This document shows, piece by piece, positions 5,372 to 13,382 of a stretch of 21,832 bases of DNA. Source of the stretch: Paraktedonobacter sp035294465 (GTDB lineage: Bacteria > Chloroflexota > Ktedonobacteria > Ktedonobacterales > Ktedonobacteraceae); NCBI GenBank assembly GCA_035294465.1, contig DATGKW010000049.1, forward strand, positions 1 to 21,832. The letters run 5' to 3'. The notes under the pieces are model-generated. The model did no database searches and was not told the DNA's origin. It saw only the letters and a list, made by a program, of their open reading frames with translations. Both the position numbers and the translations under genes were made by a program. Each line of letters opens with the position of its first letter. Positions within the stretch are counted from its first letter, which is position 1.

Positions 5372-6943
5372 TCATCGGGCTTTCGACGTGATGTGCCGAT
5401 TTCTGCCAGTGATTTCCAGGTCCTGCGTCACCAGCGTGCTGGTCACCGCGGCGGAGAGCAGCACACCTGGAATACCGGCGCCGGGATGGGTACCCGCGCC
5501 GACGAAGTAGAGACCCCCAAGACCACAGGCACGATTATGAGGCCGGAAGTAGGCCGATTGCGTCAGTGTCGGTTCCAAAGAAAAGGCAGCCCCCAGGTGG
5601 CTGCGCAGTTCTGAGGCAAAATCAGACGGCGTGAACTGGCGTTCGACGACAATATGCTCGGTCAGCCCTGTGAGCCCGACCTTCTGCTCCAGAGCAGCGA
5701 GAATGCGCGCGCGCAAGACCGGCGCCTCGCGTATCCAGTCAATCCCGCGCTCCAGATGAGGCACCGGTGCGAGCACGTACAGGCTCTCGCCTCCTGTAGG
5801 AGCCAGCGTTGGATCAGTTCTGGTCGGTGTGTGCAGGTAGAGTGCCAGGTCGCCTGGCATCCCATGACCATCAAAGATCTCATGGACGAGCTTTTGATAG
5901 TCTCGTGGCATGAGGATGGTATGATGACGCAGCTGGGGGTACTGGCGCTTCAGTCCCAGGTAGAGCAAAAAGCAACTCATGGAATAGCGCGAGCGTTCCA
6001 GCCGCCGCGTGAAGAAACGAGGTCGCGCCTCAGCGGGTAAGAGATGCAAGTAGGTCTGTGTTACGTCGCTATTGGCTACCACCGCGTCCGCCGCGAGAAA
6101 AGTCTCGTCGCCCAGGCGCACCCCTATCGCTCTGCGTTCTTTCACCAGAATTTGTGTCACTGGCATCCCACAGCGTATCTCGCCTCCCAACGAACGAAAC
6201 AGCGATTCCAGGGCCTCGATGATCCGATACATTCCGCCACACGCAAAATACACACCTTCCAGGCGCTCTAGATAGGGAACGATGCTATAAATAGAGGACG
6301 CACGAAAGGGGTTGCCGCCAATAAAGAGCGGATGGAACGAGAAAACCATGCGCAACTGTGGATCGCGGAAATAACGCGCTGCCGTGGCATAGACACTGCG
6401 CTGGGCCCCAAAGCGGAGAAGTTCGGGAGCCACTCGCAGAAAACTGCCCAGGGAGAGAAAGGGCTGCGCGGCCAGTTCTACGAACGCCCGCTCGTAGAGT
6501 TGTTTGCTTGCCGCGAGAAAGGCGCGATAGCCCTCTACATCGCGTGGCTCGAAACAGGCAATTTCCTCCTCATCCTGCTCAGTTTTTCCCCAGTAGTCAA
6601 AGGCGCGTCCGTCATGGAAAAGAATGCGATAAAACGGGCTAAGTTCGATGAGATCCACGTCAGCGCGCAGCTCACGCCCGGCGAAACTCCAGAGATCTTC
6701 CAGAAGTTGAGGCGCGGTAATCAGCGTCGGCCCCATATCAAAGGTGAACCCCTCCGTTTGCAGCTGATATGCCCGGCCTCCCAGCTTTTCCCGCGCCTCA
6801 ACCAGCGTAACCTGGCAGCCAGCAGCCTGGAGACGAGTTGCAGCAGCCAGCCCTCCAAAACCGCCCCCGATTACCACGACCCGGCGTGGACGAGAAATAC
6901 AAGGGGACGCTACTTTGCATGCAAGTGTGACGCTTTGTTTCAT
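5372..6943 (-). CDS. crtI: Phytoene desaturase-type FAD oxidoreductase (CrtI/CrtN family)
   Basis: 523 residues, the usual CrtI length. A basic leader (1-20) is followed by the Rossmann FAD motif VVVIGGGFGGLAAA (about 22-35) with the ribose-binding Glu at the end of the second strand (VTLVEAREKLGGRA), then GFTFDMGPTLIT. The conserved C-terminal carotenoid-oxidoreductase signature GLYFVGAGTHPGAGIPGVLL lies at about 478-497. The family removes hydrogens from phytoene stepwise to make neurosporene or lycopene at the membrane; related members are isomerases or ketolases, so the number of steps is not certain. The start ATG overlaps the stop of the upstream gene (ATGA) and has AGGAGG 10 nt upstream, indicating coupled translation. 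Confidence 0.92.
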   Translation of the reverse strand: MKQSVTLACKVASPCISRPRRVVVIGGGFGGLAAATRLQAAGCQVTLVEAREKLGGRAYQLQTEGFTFDMGPTLITAPQLLEDLWSFAGRELRADVDLIELSPFYRILFHDGRAFDYWGKTEQDEEEIACFEPRDVEGYRAFLAASKQLYERAFVELAAQPFLSLGSFLRVAPELLRFGAQRSVYATAARYFRDPQLRMVFSFHPLFIGGNPFRASSIYSIVPYLERLEGVYFACGGMYRIIEALESLFRSLGGEIRCGMPVTQILVKERRAIGVRLGDETFLAADAVVANSDVTQTYLHLLPAEARPRFFTRRLERSRYSMSCFLLYLGLKRQYPQLRHHTILMPRDYQKLVHEIFDGHGMPGDLALYLHTPTRTDPTLAPTGGESLYVLAPVPHLERGIDWIREAPVLRARILAALEQKVGLTGLTEHIVVERQFTPSDFASELRSHLGAAFSLEPTLTQSAYFRPHNRACGLGGLYFVGAGTHPGAGIPGVLLSAAVTSTLVTQDLEITGRNRHITSKAR

Positions 6944-8526
6944 CGCTGATTGGCCTCCTGAATCTGGAGATGCGTGGTTGGAGAAACGGCTGATAACACG
7001 TGGACCTGCTCTTCCACTGCCTGGATAAAATGAGTGGTACTGGGAAAATCTGCGCGCCAGAGCGGTGCGCCAAAACGTAATGTGGCATACCAGCGCTCAC
7101 CCTGAGCATAGTGCAAGCCTGCCGGGATGACCGCGACCCGCGTGTGTCCATCTCTCTCCGCCAGTTCCAGCAAGCGCGCAAAACCAGAACGAAACGGTAG
7201 GAAGGACAGAGCACCCCGCTTCGGCGAGGGTGACGGATCAATCGTGGGGTAGGCTTCCGGGAAAATCACCAGCACTTCTCCCTGACGCAGCAACTGAAGC
7301 GTGAGCGCTCTGGCCCGCCGTAGATAGCCGCGGGCCTCGCGCGGCCGATAGGCGCTGGTGCCGCCCTTTGCCGTCGCTATCTTCAGGCGTTCACTACGTA
7401 GCACCACCGGCCAGGCCACTGCGCGACACAGACCTTCCATCACGCGGCGCAGTACGGGGTTTCTGATCCAATCGAGAGCAACAAGGATATGCAGGCGACG
7501 CGGAACTGCCTGAAGCAAGAGACAGCCGTCATAGAGATGGTGAAAATGGCGCGCGACGATCAATACCGGACCCTGTTGGGGCAGGTGCTCTAGCCCGCTC
7601 ACCTCGCTGACAAGTTGCTGTCGAACAATCCTTGCGCTGGCCTGTCGCACAATCAGGTGCGAAATGCGCCTGGCAACGCTGTCTTTGCTCGTTCCAGGAT
7701 GACCAGGCTCGTTTCGTGCAGGCCAGAGCGCGAGCGCTGGCGGCAATAGTCCCAGCAGAAGCGCCAGAAGCCCTGGCAACCAGATACCAGAGCTGAGAGT
7801 CAGGGCCAGAGCAAAGCAGATATTGGCCGCGTAGACGCCGAACGGTAGCCAGGCGCTCAGGTTGCTGGTCTCCAGATTACGTTGCCAGAACAAACGGCTC
7901 ACACTCATGAAGAGCAGTCCAGTTACTGACCAGCCGATCAGGTTACTGATCGGCATGCCAAAGTATGGACCAGCCTCGTACCAGTGCCAGAATTGCACCG
8001 GCAGGCGCGTGCTGGCCATAGCCGGATCGAGCACGAGATCCCAGGCGGTCAAGAAAGCCGCACCCAGCAGCAGCGACCAGAGAGTTCTGCGCCGCCAACC
8101 AGTACGCGCTACTAGCAAGCTCGCCAGGATATACGAGGTCAAACCCATGTAAAACCAGGAGAGCGGGATGGAATAGGGCACATGCCCCAGGATTTTGAAG
8201 CCCAGCAGATTGGTGTAGGCATAGGCTCCAAAAGGAAAACCAGTACTGGTGCTCAGCAACTCCATACTGAGAGAGATCAAGGTTGAGGCGCAGAAAAAGG
8301 TCAGTGTTTCCCGCACACCGAGAAAGCGCAGGCCAAAAAGCAGCATAGTAGCCGCCCCCAGCAGGATATAGAGCGATCCGGTATAGGTCATATTCCATTG
8401 AAAGACGGCCACACCGTTTGATGTGCCATCCCAGATTTCCGGGTGCGGCAACATGAGAAGCAGACCTACCAGACCCAGGAAAATGGCCCCACAGTGGCCG
8501 AGGAAGAGGATCTTGATGGTTCTCAT
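6940..8526 (-). CDS. CruF-type carotenoid hydratase fused to a CruD-like acyltransferase
   Basis: 528 residues in two parts. Residues 1-~275 form about seven membrane segments with the DUF422/CruF landmarks: ELLSTSTGFPFGAYAY, AWDLVLDPAMAS, and FWHWYEAGPYFGMPISNLIGW split over one loop. CruF adds water across the 1',2' double bond of carotene ends. Residues ~293-528 form a PlsC-like lysophospholipid acyltransferase domain with GPVLIVARHFHHLYDGC, VALDWIRNP, VLVIFPEAYPTIDPSPS and VIPAGLHY. In green sulfur bacteria a separate acyltransferase (CruD) esterifies the carotenoid glucoside, so the fusion joins first and last steps of one tailoring route. The His-Asp motif is spaced differently from HX4D. 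ATG 8526 overlaps the upstream stop (ATGA); a longer open frame upstream lies over the neighbouring gene. Confidence 0.85.
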   Translation of the reverse strand: MRTIKILFLGHCGAIFLGLVGLLLMLPHPEIWDGTSNGVAVFQWNMTYTGSLYILLGAATMLLFGLRFLGVRETLTFFCASTLISLSMELLSTSTGFPFGAYAYTNLLGFKILGHVPYSIPLSWFYMGLTSYILASLLVARTGWRRRTLWSLLLGAAFLTAWDLVLDPAMASTRLPVQFWHWYEAGPYFGMPISNLIGWSVTGLLFMSVSRLFWQRNLETSNLSAWLPFGVYAANICFALALTLSSGIWLPGLLALLLGLLPPALALWPARNEPGHPGTSKDSVARRISHLIVRQASARIVRQQLVSEVSGLEHLPQQGPVLIVARHFHHLYDGCLLLQAVPRRLHILVALDWIRNPVLRRVMEGLCRAVAWPVVLRSERLKIATAKGGTSAYRPREARGYLRRARALTLQLLRQGEVLVIFPEAYPTIDPSPSPKRGALSFLPFRSGFARLLELAERDGHTRVAVIPAGLHYAQGERWYATLRFGAPLWRADFPSTTHFIQAVEEQVHVLSAVSPTTHLQIQEANQR

Positions 8527-9680
8527 TCTAAACCTCCACGTAGAATCACGCGCCCACGCCAGGTGTGCCGCCGCCGCAATGCGCTGCTTCCAAGCATGAA
8601 CGCGACAGGGAGATCGCACAGCGGTGAGAGCCAGTAGGACCAGGGACGCCGCCGATAGGCGCGCGCTGTGCCAAAAAGCACGCCCAGGCGCAGGGCAACA
8701 CACAAACCATTCAGCCAGAGCAGAGGCCACACACGTCTCCGAACCCGCGCCAGGGCAAGACACAGTGGCAGCGGTAGCGCCTGTACCAGCGCAATCTCCA
8801 GCCAGCCCAGAAAGGTCTGTGAGCCAGAGAAACGATCGTGCATGGGCAGCGAGCGCGTCCAGTTGCGCCACATCTCCTGCCATGTGCGGTACATCTCGAC
8901 GCTTACCAGACCTCCTGCCTCGTAGAAACCAACCGCGTGCCCCGCTGCTACCAGTGTACGCGCCAGGGTCACGTCTTCACATAATGAGGCGCGAGTACAC
9001 GCAAAACCGCCGCAGCGTTCCAGCAGCGCGCGTTTCACGAGAAAACACTGGCCATTGGCCTGTACTTCCTCTAGCCTGTACAGAGGCCGGCCAGGAATGC
9101 CAAAGCGATAAACCAGCGTGGTCAGCAGCGCGGGATGAAGCAATGCCTGGCCGATGCCCGAAATCTCCTGAAGGGTGGCGACACTCAATGCCTCCAACCC
9201 GGTCCTCTGGGCATGGGCCAGCAGCGAACGAGCAAGTACGGGACCGGGGCGTACATCGGCATCCAGCGTGAGGACCCAGTCAGCGGTTGAGGCGAGCTGC
9301 TGGAGCGCGCAGTGTAAGCCCCAGCTTTTCCCGTTCCAGCCCACAGGGATTGGGCTGGCATCGAGCAAACGGAGACGGGGATCACGCACGTGATAGCGTA
9401 TGACCATCTCCTGAGTGCCATCACGGGAACCACCATCTACGACAATGATTTCAGCAACCTCGTCGCCCTGCCGAAGCAGGCCCTCCAGGCAGGGACCCAG
9501 ACGATCATATTCGTTGAGCACTGGCACGATCACCGCGAGACATTGCTCTCCCGCCTCATTCAATGAGAGAGCTGGTTGTATCCGTTCACCTCCAGCCGTG
9601 TGAAGCAGGCGTCGTACCACTCGCAGCGCCAGAAACGCTTGCAGCAGACCAAGTGCAAATAGCGCGCGTTTACGCCTCAT
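8523..9680 (-). CDS. GT2 glycosyltransferase, CruC/CrtQ-like
   Basis: 385 residues. A basic N-terminus and a hydrophobic segment (about 5-20) anchor the protein. The GT-A domain has LAVIVPVLNE (48-57), EIIVVDGGSRDGT (77-89), the metal-binding DxD in LTLDADVRPG (D140, D142) and CEDVTLAR with the catalytic acidic residue. Two or three membrane segments follow near the C-terminus (about 280-360). This layout is that of carotenoid glycosyltransferases such as CrtQ and CruC, which put a sugar on a hydroxyl or carboxyl group of the carotenoid. Location between crtB and the hydratase-acyltransferase supports that role. ATG 9680 has AAAGGGA 8 nt upstream; ATG 9686 is too close to it. The gene overlaps the end of crtB. 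Confidence 0.85.
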   Translation of the reverse strand: MRRKRALFALGLLQAFLALRVVRRLLHTAGGERIQPALSLNEAGEQCLAVIVPVLNEYDRLGPCLEGLLRQGDEVAEIIVVDGGSRDGTQEMVIRYHVRDPRLRLLDASPIPVGWNGKSWGLHCALQQLASTADWVLTLDADVRPGPVLARSLLAHAQRTGLEALSVATLQEISGIGQALLHPALLTTLVYRFGIPGRPLYRLEEVQANGQCFLVKRALLERCGGFACTRASLCEDVTLARTLVAAGHAVGFYEAGGLVSVEMYRTWQEMWRNWTRSLPMHDRFSGSQTFLGWLEIALVQALPLPLCLALARVRRRVWPLLWLNGLCVALRLGVLFGTARAYRRRPWSYWLSPLCDLPVAFMLGSSALRRRHTWRGRVILRGGLE

Positions 9681-10671
9681 ATGCATGTTCCCTTTCTGTT
9701 AAAAGCTCGACTTCACCGAGCTGCCAGAGCGCCGCGAGCAAAACAGCAATCCCTGCTTCCCATACTTTGGTCAACAGGCTCGTCGCGGCACGTTTGCGCA
9801 GCACATCATAATTGTGTTGCTCAATCCGTGCCAGGATGCGTTGATAGAGGCGACCGGCGAGCAGAATGGGTACGCGGCAGTCGCGGGGTAGCAGCCAGCA
9901 GCCATGCAGTCCCTCCGCATACGAGAGCCGAGCGCGCGCGATCTGGTAGCGCATGATTTCCCGGAAGCGCTCATCTGGCCCCTGCCGCGCCTGATAGAGC
10001 TGAGATAGATGCTCAGAAGAAGAGCCAAAACGCGCCAGCTCATCCTGGGGCAAATAGATGCGCCCGTTGGCCAGATCCCTGCCGACATCGCGCACAATAT
10101 TGGTCAGTTGCATAGCAATGCCCAGGTGTCTTGCTGCGCGCAGGGCCTGTTCGGAACGCGCTCCCAGGACATAGGCCATCGCCAGTCCGACAGTACCTGC
10201 CGACTGGTAGCAATAGTGCGAGAGCTCCTGAAAATTAGCAAAGACGCGTGGTTCTAGATCGGAACCCAGGCCCTGCAAAAACTCCTCAAAGAGAGAGAAA
10301 GGAATCTGAGCATCAGAAAGGATAGCTGCCAGCGAGCTTCCCAAAGGTTCACGCGGAGCTACGGAGCTACAGCCTCGCTGGAACCATTCCTGCCAGGCGT
10401 CCAATTCCTGCCGAACAGGAGCGGTCTGCCAGTCTGCTGGTCGCTCATCGACCAGATCATCCAGCGTGCGAAAAAAGGCGTAGAGGGTCACGACAGCCGG
10501 GCGAATAGGTTTTGGAAAGAAGTGTGATGCGAAATGAAAGGTTTTCCCATGCATTGCAAAAAGCTGCTCCGCCCGACGGGACGTAAGCACATCAGGTTGG
10601 CTCATTTGCTCAGTGAGGCAGGAAATTCTTTCTTTCCCCCCCGGTGTCTTCGTGGGCGAAACTTTGTTCAT
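9670..10671 (-). CDS. crtB: Phytoene/squalene synthase (CrtB family)
   Basis: 333 residues, normal for the family. The first Asp-rich motif is RTLDDLVDE (D71, D72, D75) and the second is VRDVGRDLANGRIYLP (D195, D199). FFPKPIRPAVVTLYAFFR and QLTNIVRD are further family landmarks. The enzyme joins two GGPP molecules head to head to phytoene; a squalene synthase-like activity cannot be excluded from sequence alone, but crtI in the same operon favours phytoene. ATG 10671 is chosen for AAGGAG 10 nt upstream; in-frame GTG/ATG alternatives at 10704 and 10605 have poorer signals. It is the first gene of the operon and overlaps the glycosyltransferase start. Confidence 0.92.
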   Translation of the reverse strand: MNKVSPTKTPGGKERISCLTEQMSQPDVLTSRRAEQLFAMHGKTFHFASHFFPKPIRPAVVTLYAFFRTLDDLVDERPADWQTAPVRQELDAWQEWFQRGCSSVAPREPLGSSLAAILSDAQIPFSLFEEFLQGLGSDLEPRVFANFQELSHYCYQSAGTVGLAMAYVLGARSEQALRAARHLGIAMQLTNIVRDVGRDLANGRIYLPQDELARFGSSSEHLSQLYQARQGPDERFREIMRYQIARARLSYAEGLHGCWLLPRDCRVPILLAGRLYQRILARIEQHNYDVLRKRAATSLLTKVWEAGIAVLLAALWQLGEVELLTEREHAYEA

Positions 10672-10777
10672 GAGCACGTCACTCCTTCTTTGTTGAGCGC
10701 TCACAGGCTCTATACCTCCGCAGAATTCTTGTTGTACATACAGGGAGGCTATGAAAGAACCTGGATGCTCCTTCCAT

Positions 10778-10791
10778 TTATCGATTGATAA
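10778..10791. promoter_or_regulatory. TTATC-GATT-GATAA dyad upstream of crtB
   Basis: A perfect 5-bp dyad lies between the tetR stop and crtB, about 107 bp upstream of the crtB start. A weak promoter (TTGATC, 16 bp, TAAATG) can be drawn across it on the minus strand. Related dyads occur near tetR and the exporter, so this is a candidate shared operator. No strong crtB promoter is visible, so read-through from tetR is possible. Confidence 0.4.
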
Positions 10792-10809
10792 GTCTAGATC
10801 AAAAAAATA

Positions 10810-11451
10810 TCACAGGCCTGGGCGGCCAAGACCGTGCAAAAGGATGCGCACACAGGTTTCCGCCGACGCAGCCTGATACGCTTGTTGATCGCGGGCCGTA
10901 GCGTTCTCTTGACGCCGAGCGGCAAAACCAGAGAGCATCGTCATAAACAGGTACGCTGCCGGAAAAGGTGCCAGCCCCCCTTGCGCTGCATCACGCAACT
11001 CTCCTTTTAGAATACCATCCTCGAAAATGGCGGCGATAGGCACAATAAAGCCGTTGCGAAACTGGCTATCAAGCTTGTCGCGGGTCTCAGTGGAGACTTC
11101 ATACCGGACATCATGCAGCATTAAACTGAGATCGTAATGCATTCGGCTCAAGAGAAACCCTGCCACTGCTTTTAAGCGCTCAGACACCTCCTCAGACCGC
11201 CGCAGGATACGTTCAAGTGCGACCGTGATTTTGGCAATCTCTTCGCTGACAACGGCGAGATAGAGTTCCTCTTTATCTGCAAAGTAGTGATACAACGCCG
11301 GTTGAGTTAAACCACAGACTTCAGCCAGTTGACGCGTCGTGACAGAGCGGTAACCATAGGTCATGAACAACTGCTGGGCCACACGCAAAATAGTCTGACG
11401 AGTCTCCTCAGCCGCTTCGCGTGTGACTGGTTGGCGCTTTCTTCCGGCCAT
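10810..11451 (-). CDS. TetR-family transcriptional regulator
   Basis: 213 residues. The N-terminal HTH is typical: TRQTILRVAQQLFMTYGYRS (about 17-36), then VTTRQLAEVCGLTQPALYHY and FADKEELYLAVV (to about 68). The C-terminal ligand domain is helical and not recognisable as a subclass. The ATG at 11451, preceded by a GTG codon, has AAGGAT 9 nt upstream. The gene lies in line with the carotenoid operon, 139 bp before crtB, and is divergent from a DHA2 exporter, so both are candidate targets. It has its own consensus promoter with dyads at the start site. Confidence 0.9.
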   Translation of the reverse strand: MAGRKRQPVTREAAEETRQTILRVAQQLFMTYGYRSVTTRQLAEVCGLTQPALYHYFADKEELYLAVVSEEIAKITVALERILRRSEEVSERLKAVAGFLLSRMHYDLSLMLHDVRYEVSTETRDKLDSQFRNGFIVPIAAIFEDGILKGELRDAAQGGLAPFPAAYLFMTMLSGFAARRQENATARDQQAYQAASAETCVRILLHGLGRPGL

Positions 11452-11470
11452 CACCGGGTATCCTTCTTCT

Positions 11471-11503
11471 GACGTCTCACACGTCTTATTTATCAGACGA
11501 TAG
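11471..11503. promoter_or_regulatory. Overlapping dyads at the tetR start site
   Basis: Three short inverted repeats overlap here: GACGT-CTCAC-ACGTC (11471-11485), CGTCT-N8-AGACG (11482-11499) and TTATC-AGAC-GATAG (11490-11503). They lie at and just downstream of the predicted tetR start. The last resembles the dyads upstream of crtB and the exporter. Autoregulation by TetR is inferred. Confidence 0.45.
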
Positions 11504-11505
11504 CT

Positions 11506-11534
11506 ACTATATACGAAGAAAGAAAGAATGTCAA
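11506..11534 (-). promoter_or_regulatory. Sigma-70-type promoter of tetR
   Basis: On the minus strand TTGACA (11534-11529) is followed after 17 bp by TATAGT (11511-11506). The match is close to consensus. The predicted start is near 11499, giving a leader of about 48 nt before ATG 11451. Confidence 0.7.
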
Positions 11535-11589
11535 GTTCAATTGCCTGCCTCGTAGATCTTGACAGGCTAGCTAGGGAAGGCTATATTAC

Positions 11590-11602
11590 TTATCAAAGAT
11601 AA
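11590..11602. promoter_or_regulatory. TTATC-AAA-GATAA dyad in the tetR/exporter gap
   Basis: A perfect 5-bp dyad with a 3-bp spacer, about 170 bp upstream of the exporter start and upstream of the tetR promoter. It is one base shorter in the spacer than the crtB-upstream copy. Candidate TetR site. Confidence 0.35.
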
Positions 11603-11727
11603 ATGATATGACCGCACAATCACGGTCTTTTTCTCAGCATGTGAAAACTGGCTGCGAGTTGCTGTGCGATCTGACAGAGAGTTCTGCCCTTTTTGTGCAG
11701 GCTTCGTGGTATTCTGACCTTTTCTTC

Positions 11728-11747
11728 TGCTTATATTGCGATAAGCA
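11728..11747. promoter_or_regulatory. TGCTTAT-N6-ATAAGCA palindrome upstream of the exporter
   Basis: The 7-bp arms (11728-11734 and 11741-11747) are perfect. The site ends 25 bp before the exporter ATG and contains TATATT, a possible -10. It includes a TTATA-TTGC-GATAA submotif like the other three dyads. Repression of the exporter by the divergent TetR is the simplest reading. Confidence 0.5.
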
Positions 11748-11772
11748 AGTTCAGCAAAGGTGATTCTCTTAT

Positions 11773-13380
11773 ATGGAAACAGCAAGTACTCCTCTTCCTT
11801 CCGATACTGTCGCCGAGGAGAGAAACAAAGACCCGAACTATAAGTGGAAGGTCATGGCAGCCGTCATCTTCGGTACGTTCATGGCCATTCTTGACTCAAC
11901 AGCGGTGAATGTAGCGGTGCCAACGCTGCAAAAAGCCTTTCACGTGCAGGTAGACCAGGTTGACGCAGTGTTGACCTCGTATATCCTGGCCCTGGGCATT
12001 ATCACGCCGCTGGCGGGCTGGTTCTCGGAACGTTTTGGCATTAAGCGAATTTTTTTGTTAGCCATGGGCCTGTTTGTCACCGGCTCGGCCCTCTGTTCGC
12101 TTTCGCCCTCGTTACTCTGGCTGGTAGCCTTTCGCGCGCTTCAGGGCCTCGGTGGCGGTCTGCTCAGCCCACTCGGTCTGGCACTGCTCTCCGGCGCGTT
12201 CTCGGAAAAAGAGCGGGGCCTGGCTTTCGGACTTTACGGTATCCCTCTGGTCGTAGCACCAGCCAGCGGCCCGGTGCTCGGAGGCTATTTTGTGCAGGAT
12301 CTCTCCTGGCACGACATTTTCCTGATCAATATCCCCATCGGCATCATCGGTATCATTATTGGCGCGCTCTGGCTTCGTGAATCCAGGCGCGGAGCAACCG
12401 CTCGCCTGGACATTCCTGGCATCCTGCTCTCGGTTGTCGCCTTTGGTTGTTTGCTCTTCGGCATCCAGAACGGGCAGACCGATGGCTGGACCTCGGCGCC
12501 GATTCTGGTCCTGCTGATAGTAGGTGGTGCCGCCCTGCTTGCATTCATCGTCGTTGAACTCCTGGTCAGAGAACCCCTGCTGGACCTGCGCTTGTTCGGC
12601 AAACGCACGTTTGCCAGTGCGAGCGTACTGGGCTGGGTCAGTGCCGTGGCTCTCTTCGGAGCTGAATTCCTCCTGCCTATTTACTTGCAAACTCTGCGCG
12701 GCCAGACGCCGCTCCAGGCCGGTCTGCTGGTACTGCCGCTGGCTATTGGAGCCGGGTTGACTACACCTATCGCCGGGGCCCTCTACAACCGCGTCGGCGG
12801 TCGCTGGCTGATCGCCTTCGGCAGTCTTTTGCTGGCACTCAATACCTGGCAACTGGCGAACATCAGCCTGGATACCAGTTATCTAATCATTATGGAGATA
12901 GTGGCTATCCGAGGCATCGCTCTGGGCTGCGTACTCCAAACCACGCTGACTGCCGCGCTGGTCGGTCTCAAGCCCCAGCAATTCCCGCGCGCTACCTCGC
13001 TACTCAACGCCTCGCGCAATATTTTCCAGTCGTTGGGTATCGCGATCCTGGGAACAATTGTGACGAGCCAGTTCACCGCCTATCAGGACAAAACAGTGAA
13101 GAGTATTCATGATCCCCACAGTGCGCTCGGCCAGCAGTTTGCCCACCAGATGCAATCGCTCATCCAACATGGCCTGCCGATGACTGTCGCGGCGAAGGCG
13201 GCTATGGGGCAGGTGCTCGGCGAGATTTTCAATCCCAATGGGCTCATCTTTCGCACAGACTTTCTCCAGGGGATTAACGACGCCTACCGGGTTACGTTCT
13301 GGCTCTCCATCGCGACCATGCTACTCGCGTTTACCCTGCCAGCACGACCGAGAGGAGAGAGCCTTTCCCATGAAGTATAG
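11773..13380 (+). CDS. MFS drug:H+ antiporter, DHA2 (EmrB/QacA) family
   Basis: 535 residues with about 14 membrane segments, the DHA2 hallmark. Motif D1-like AILDSTAVNVAVPTL is in TM1 (about 37-51), LTSYILALGIITPLAGW in TM2, the loop 2-3 motif ERFGIKRIF with its conserved basic residues, RALQGLGGG (about 122-130), and motif C in TM5, GIPLVVAPASGPVLGGY. A periplasmic stretch of about 75 residues lies near the C-terminus (about 430-505). Such proteins export lipophilic or cationic compounds using the proton gradient. The gene is divergent from tetR, the classic regulator-pump pair. ATG 11773 has AAAGGTGA about 9 nt upstream. Confidence 0.92.
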   Translation: METASTPLPSDTVAEERNKDPNYKWKVMAAVIFGTFMAILDSTAVNVAVPTLQKAFHVQVDQVDAVLTSYILALGIITPLAGWFSERFGIKRIFLLAMGLFVTGSALCSLSPSLLWLVAFRALQGLGGGLLSPLGLALLSGAFSEKERGLAFGLYGIPLVVAPASGPVLGGYFVQDLSWHDIFLINIPIGIIGIIIGALWLRESRRGATARLDIPGILLSVVAFGCLLFGIQNGQTDGWTSAPILVLLIVGGAALLAFIVVELLVREPLLDLRLFGKRTFASASVLGWVSAVALFGAEFLLPIYLQTLRGQTPLQAGLLVLPLAIGAGLTTPIAGALYNRVGGRWLIAFGSLLLALNTWQLANISLDTSYLIIMEIVAIRGIALGCVLQTTLTAALVGLKPQQFPRATSLLNASRNIFQSLGIAILGTIVTSQFTAYQDKTVKSIHDPHSALGQQFAHQMQSLIQHGLPMTVAAKAAMGQVLGEIFNPNGLIFRTDFLQGINDAYRVTFWLSIATMLLAFTLPARPRGESLSHEV

Positions 13381-13382
13381 TG

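Noticed and set aside
8527..8883. 119-codon extension of the hydratase-acyltransferase frame
   Set aside because: It lies fully inside the glycosyltransferase gene, has no family similarity, and the ATG at 8526 forms a standard ATGA overlap.
11567..11785. 72-codon minus-strand frame in the tetR/exporter gap
   Set aside because: It crosses the exporter start and its palindrome, has no RBS, and its sequence is not recognisable.
12112..12852. 246-codon minus-strand frame inside the exporter gene
   Set aside because: A Gln/Asp/Glu-rich reading is typical of the strand opposite a membrane protein gene. The sense strand clearly encodes the DHA2 exporter.
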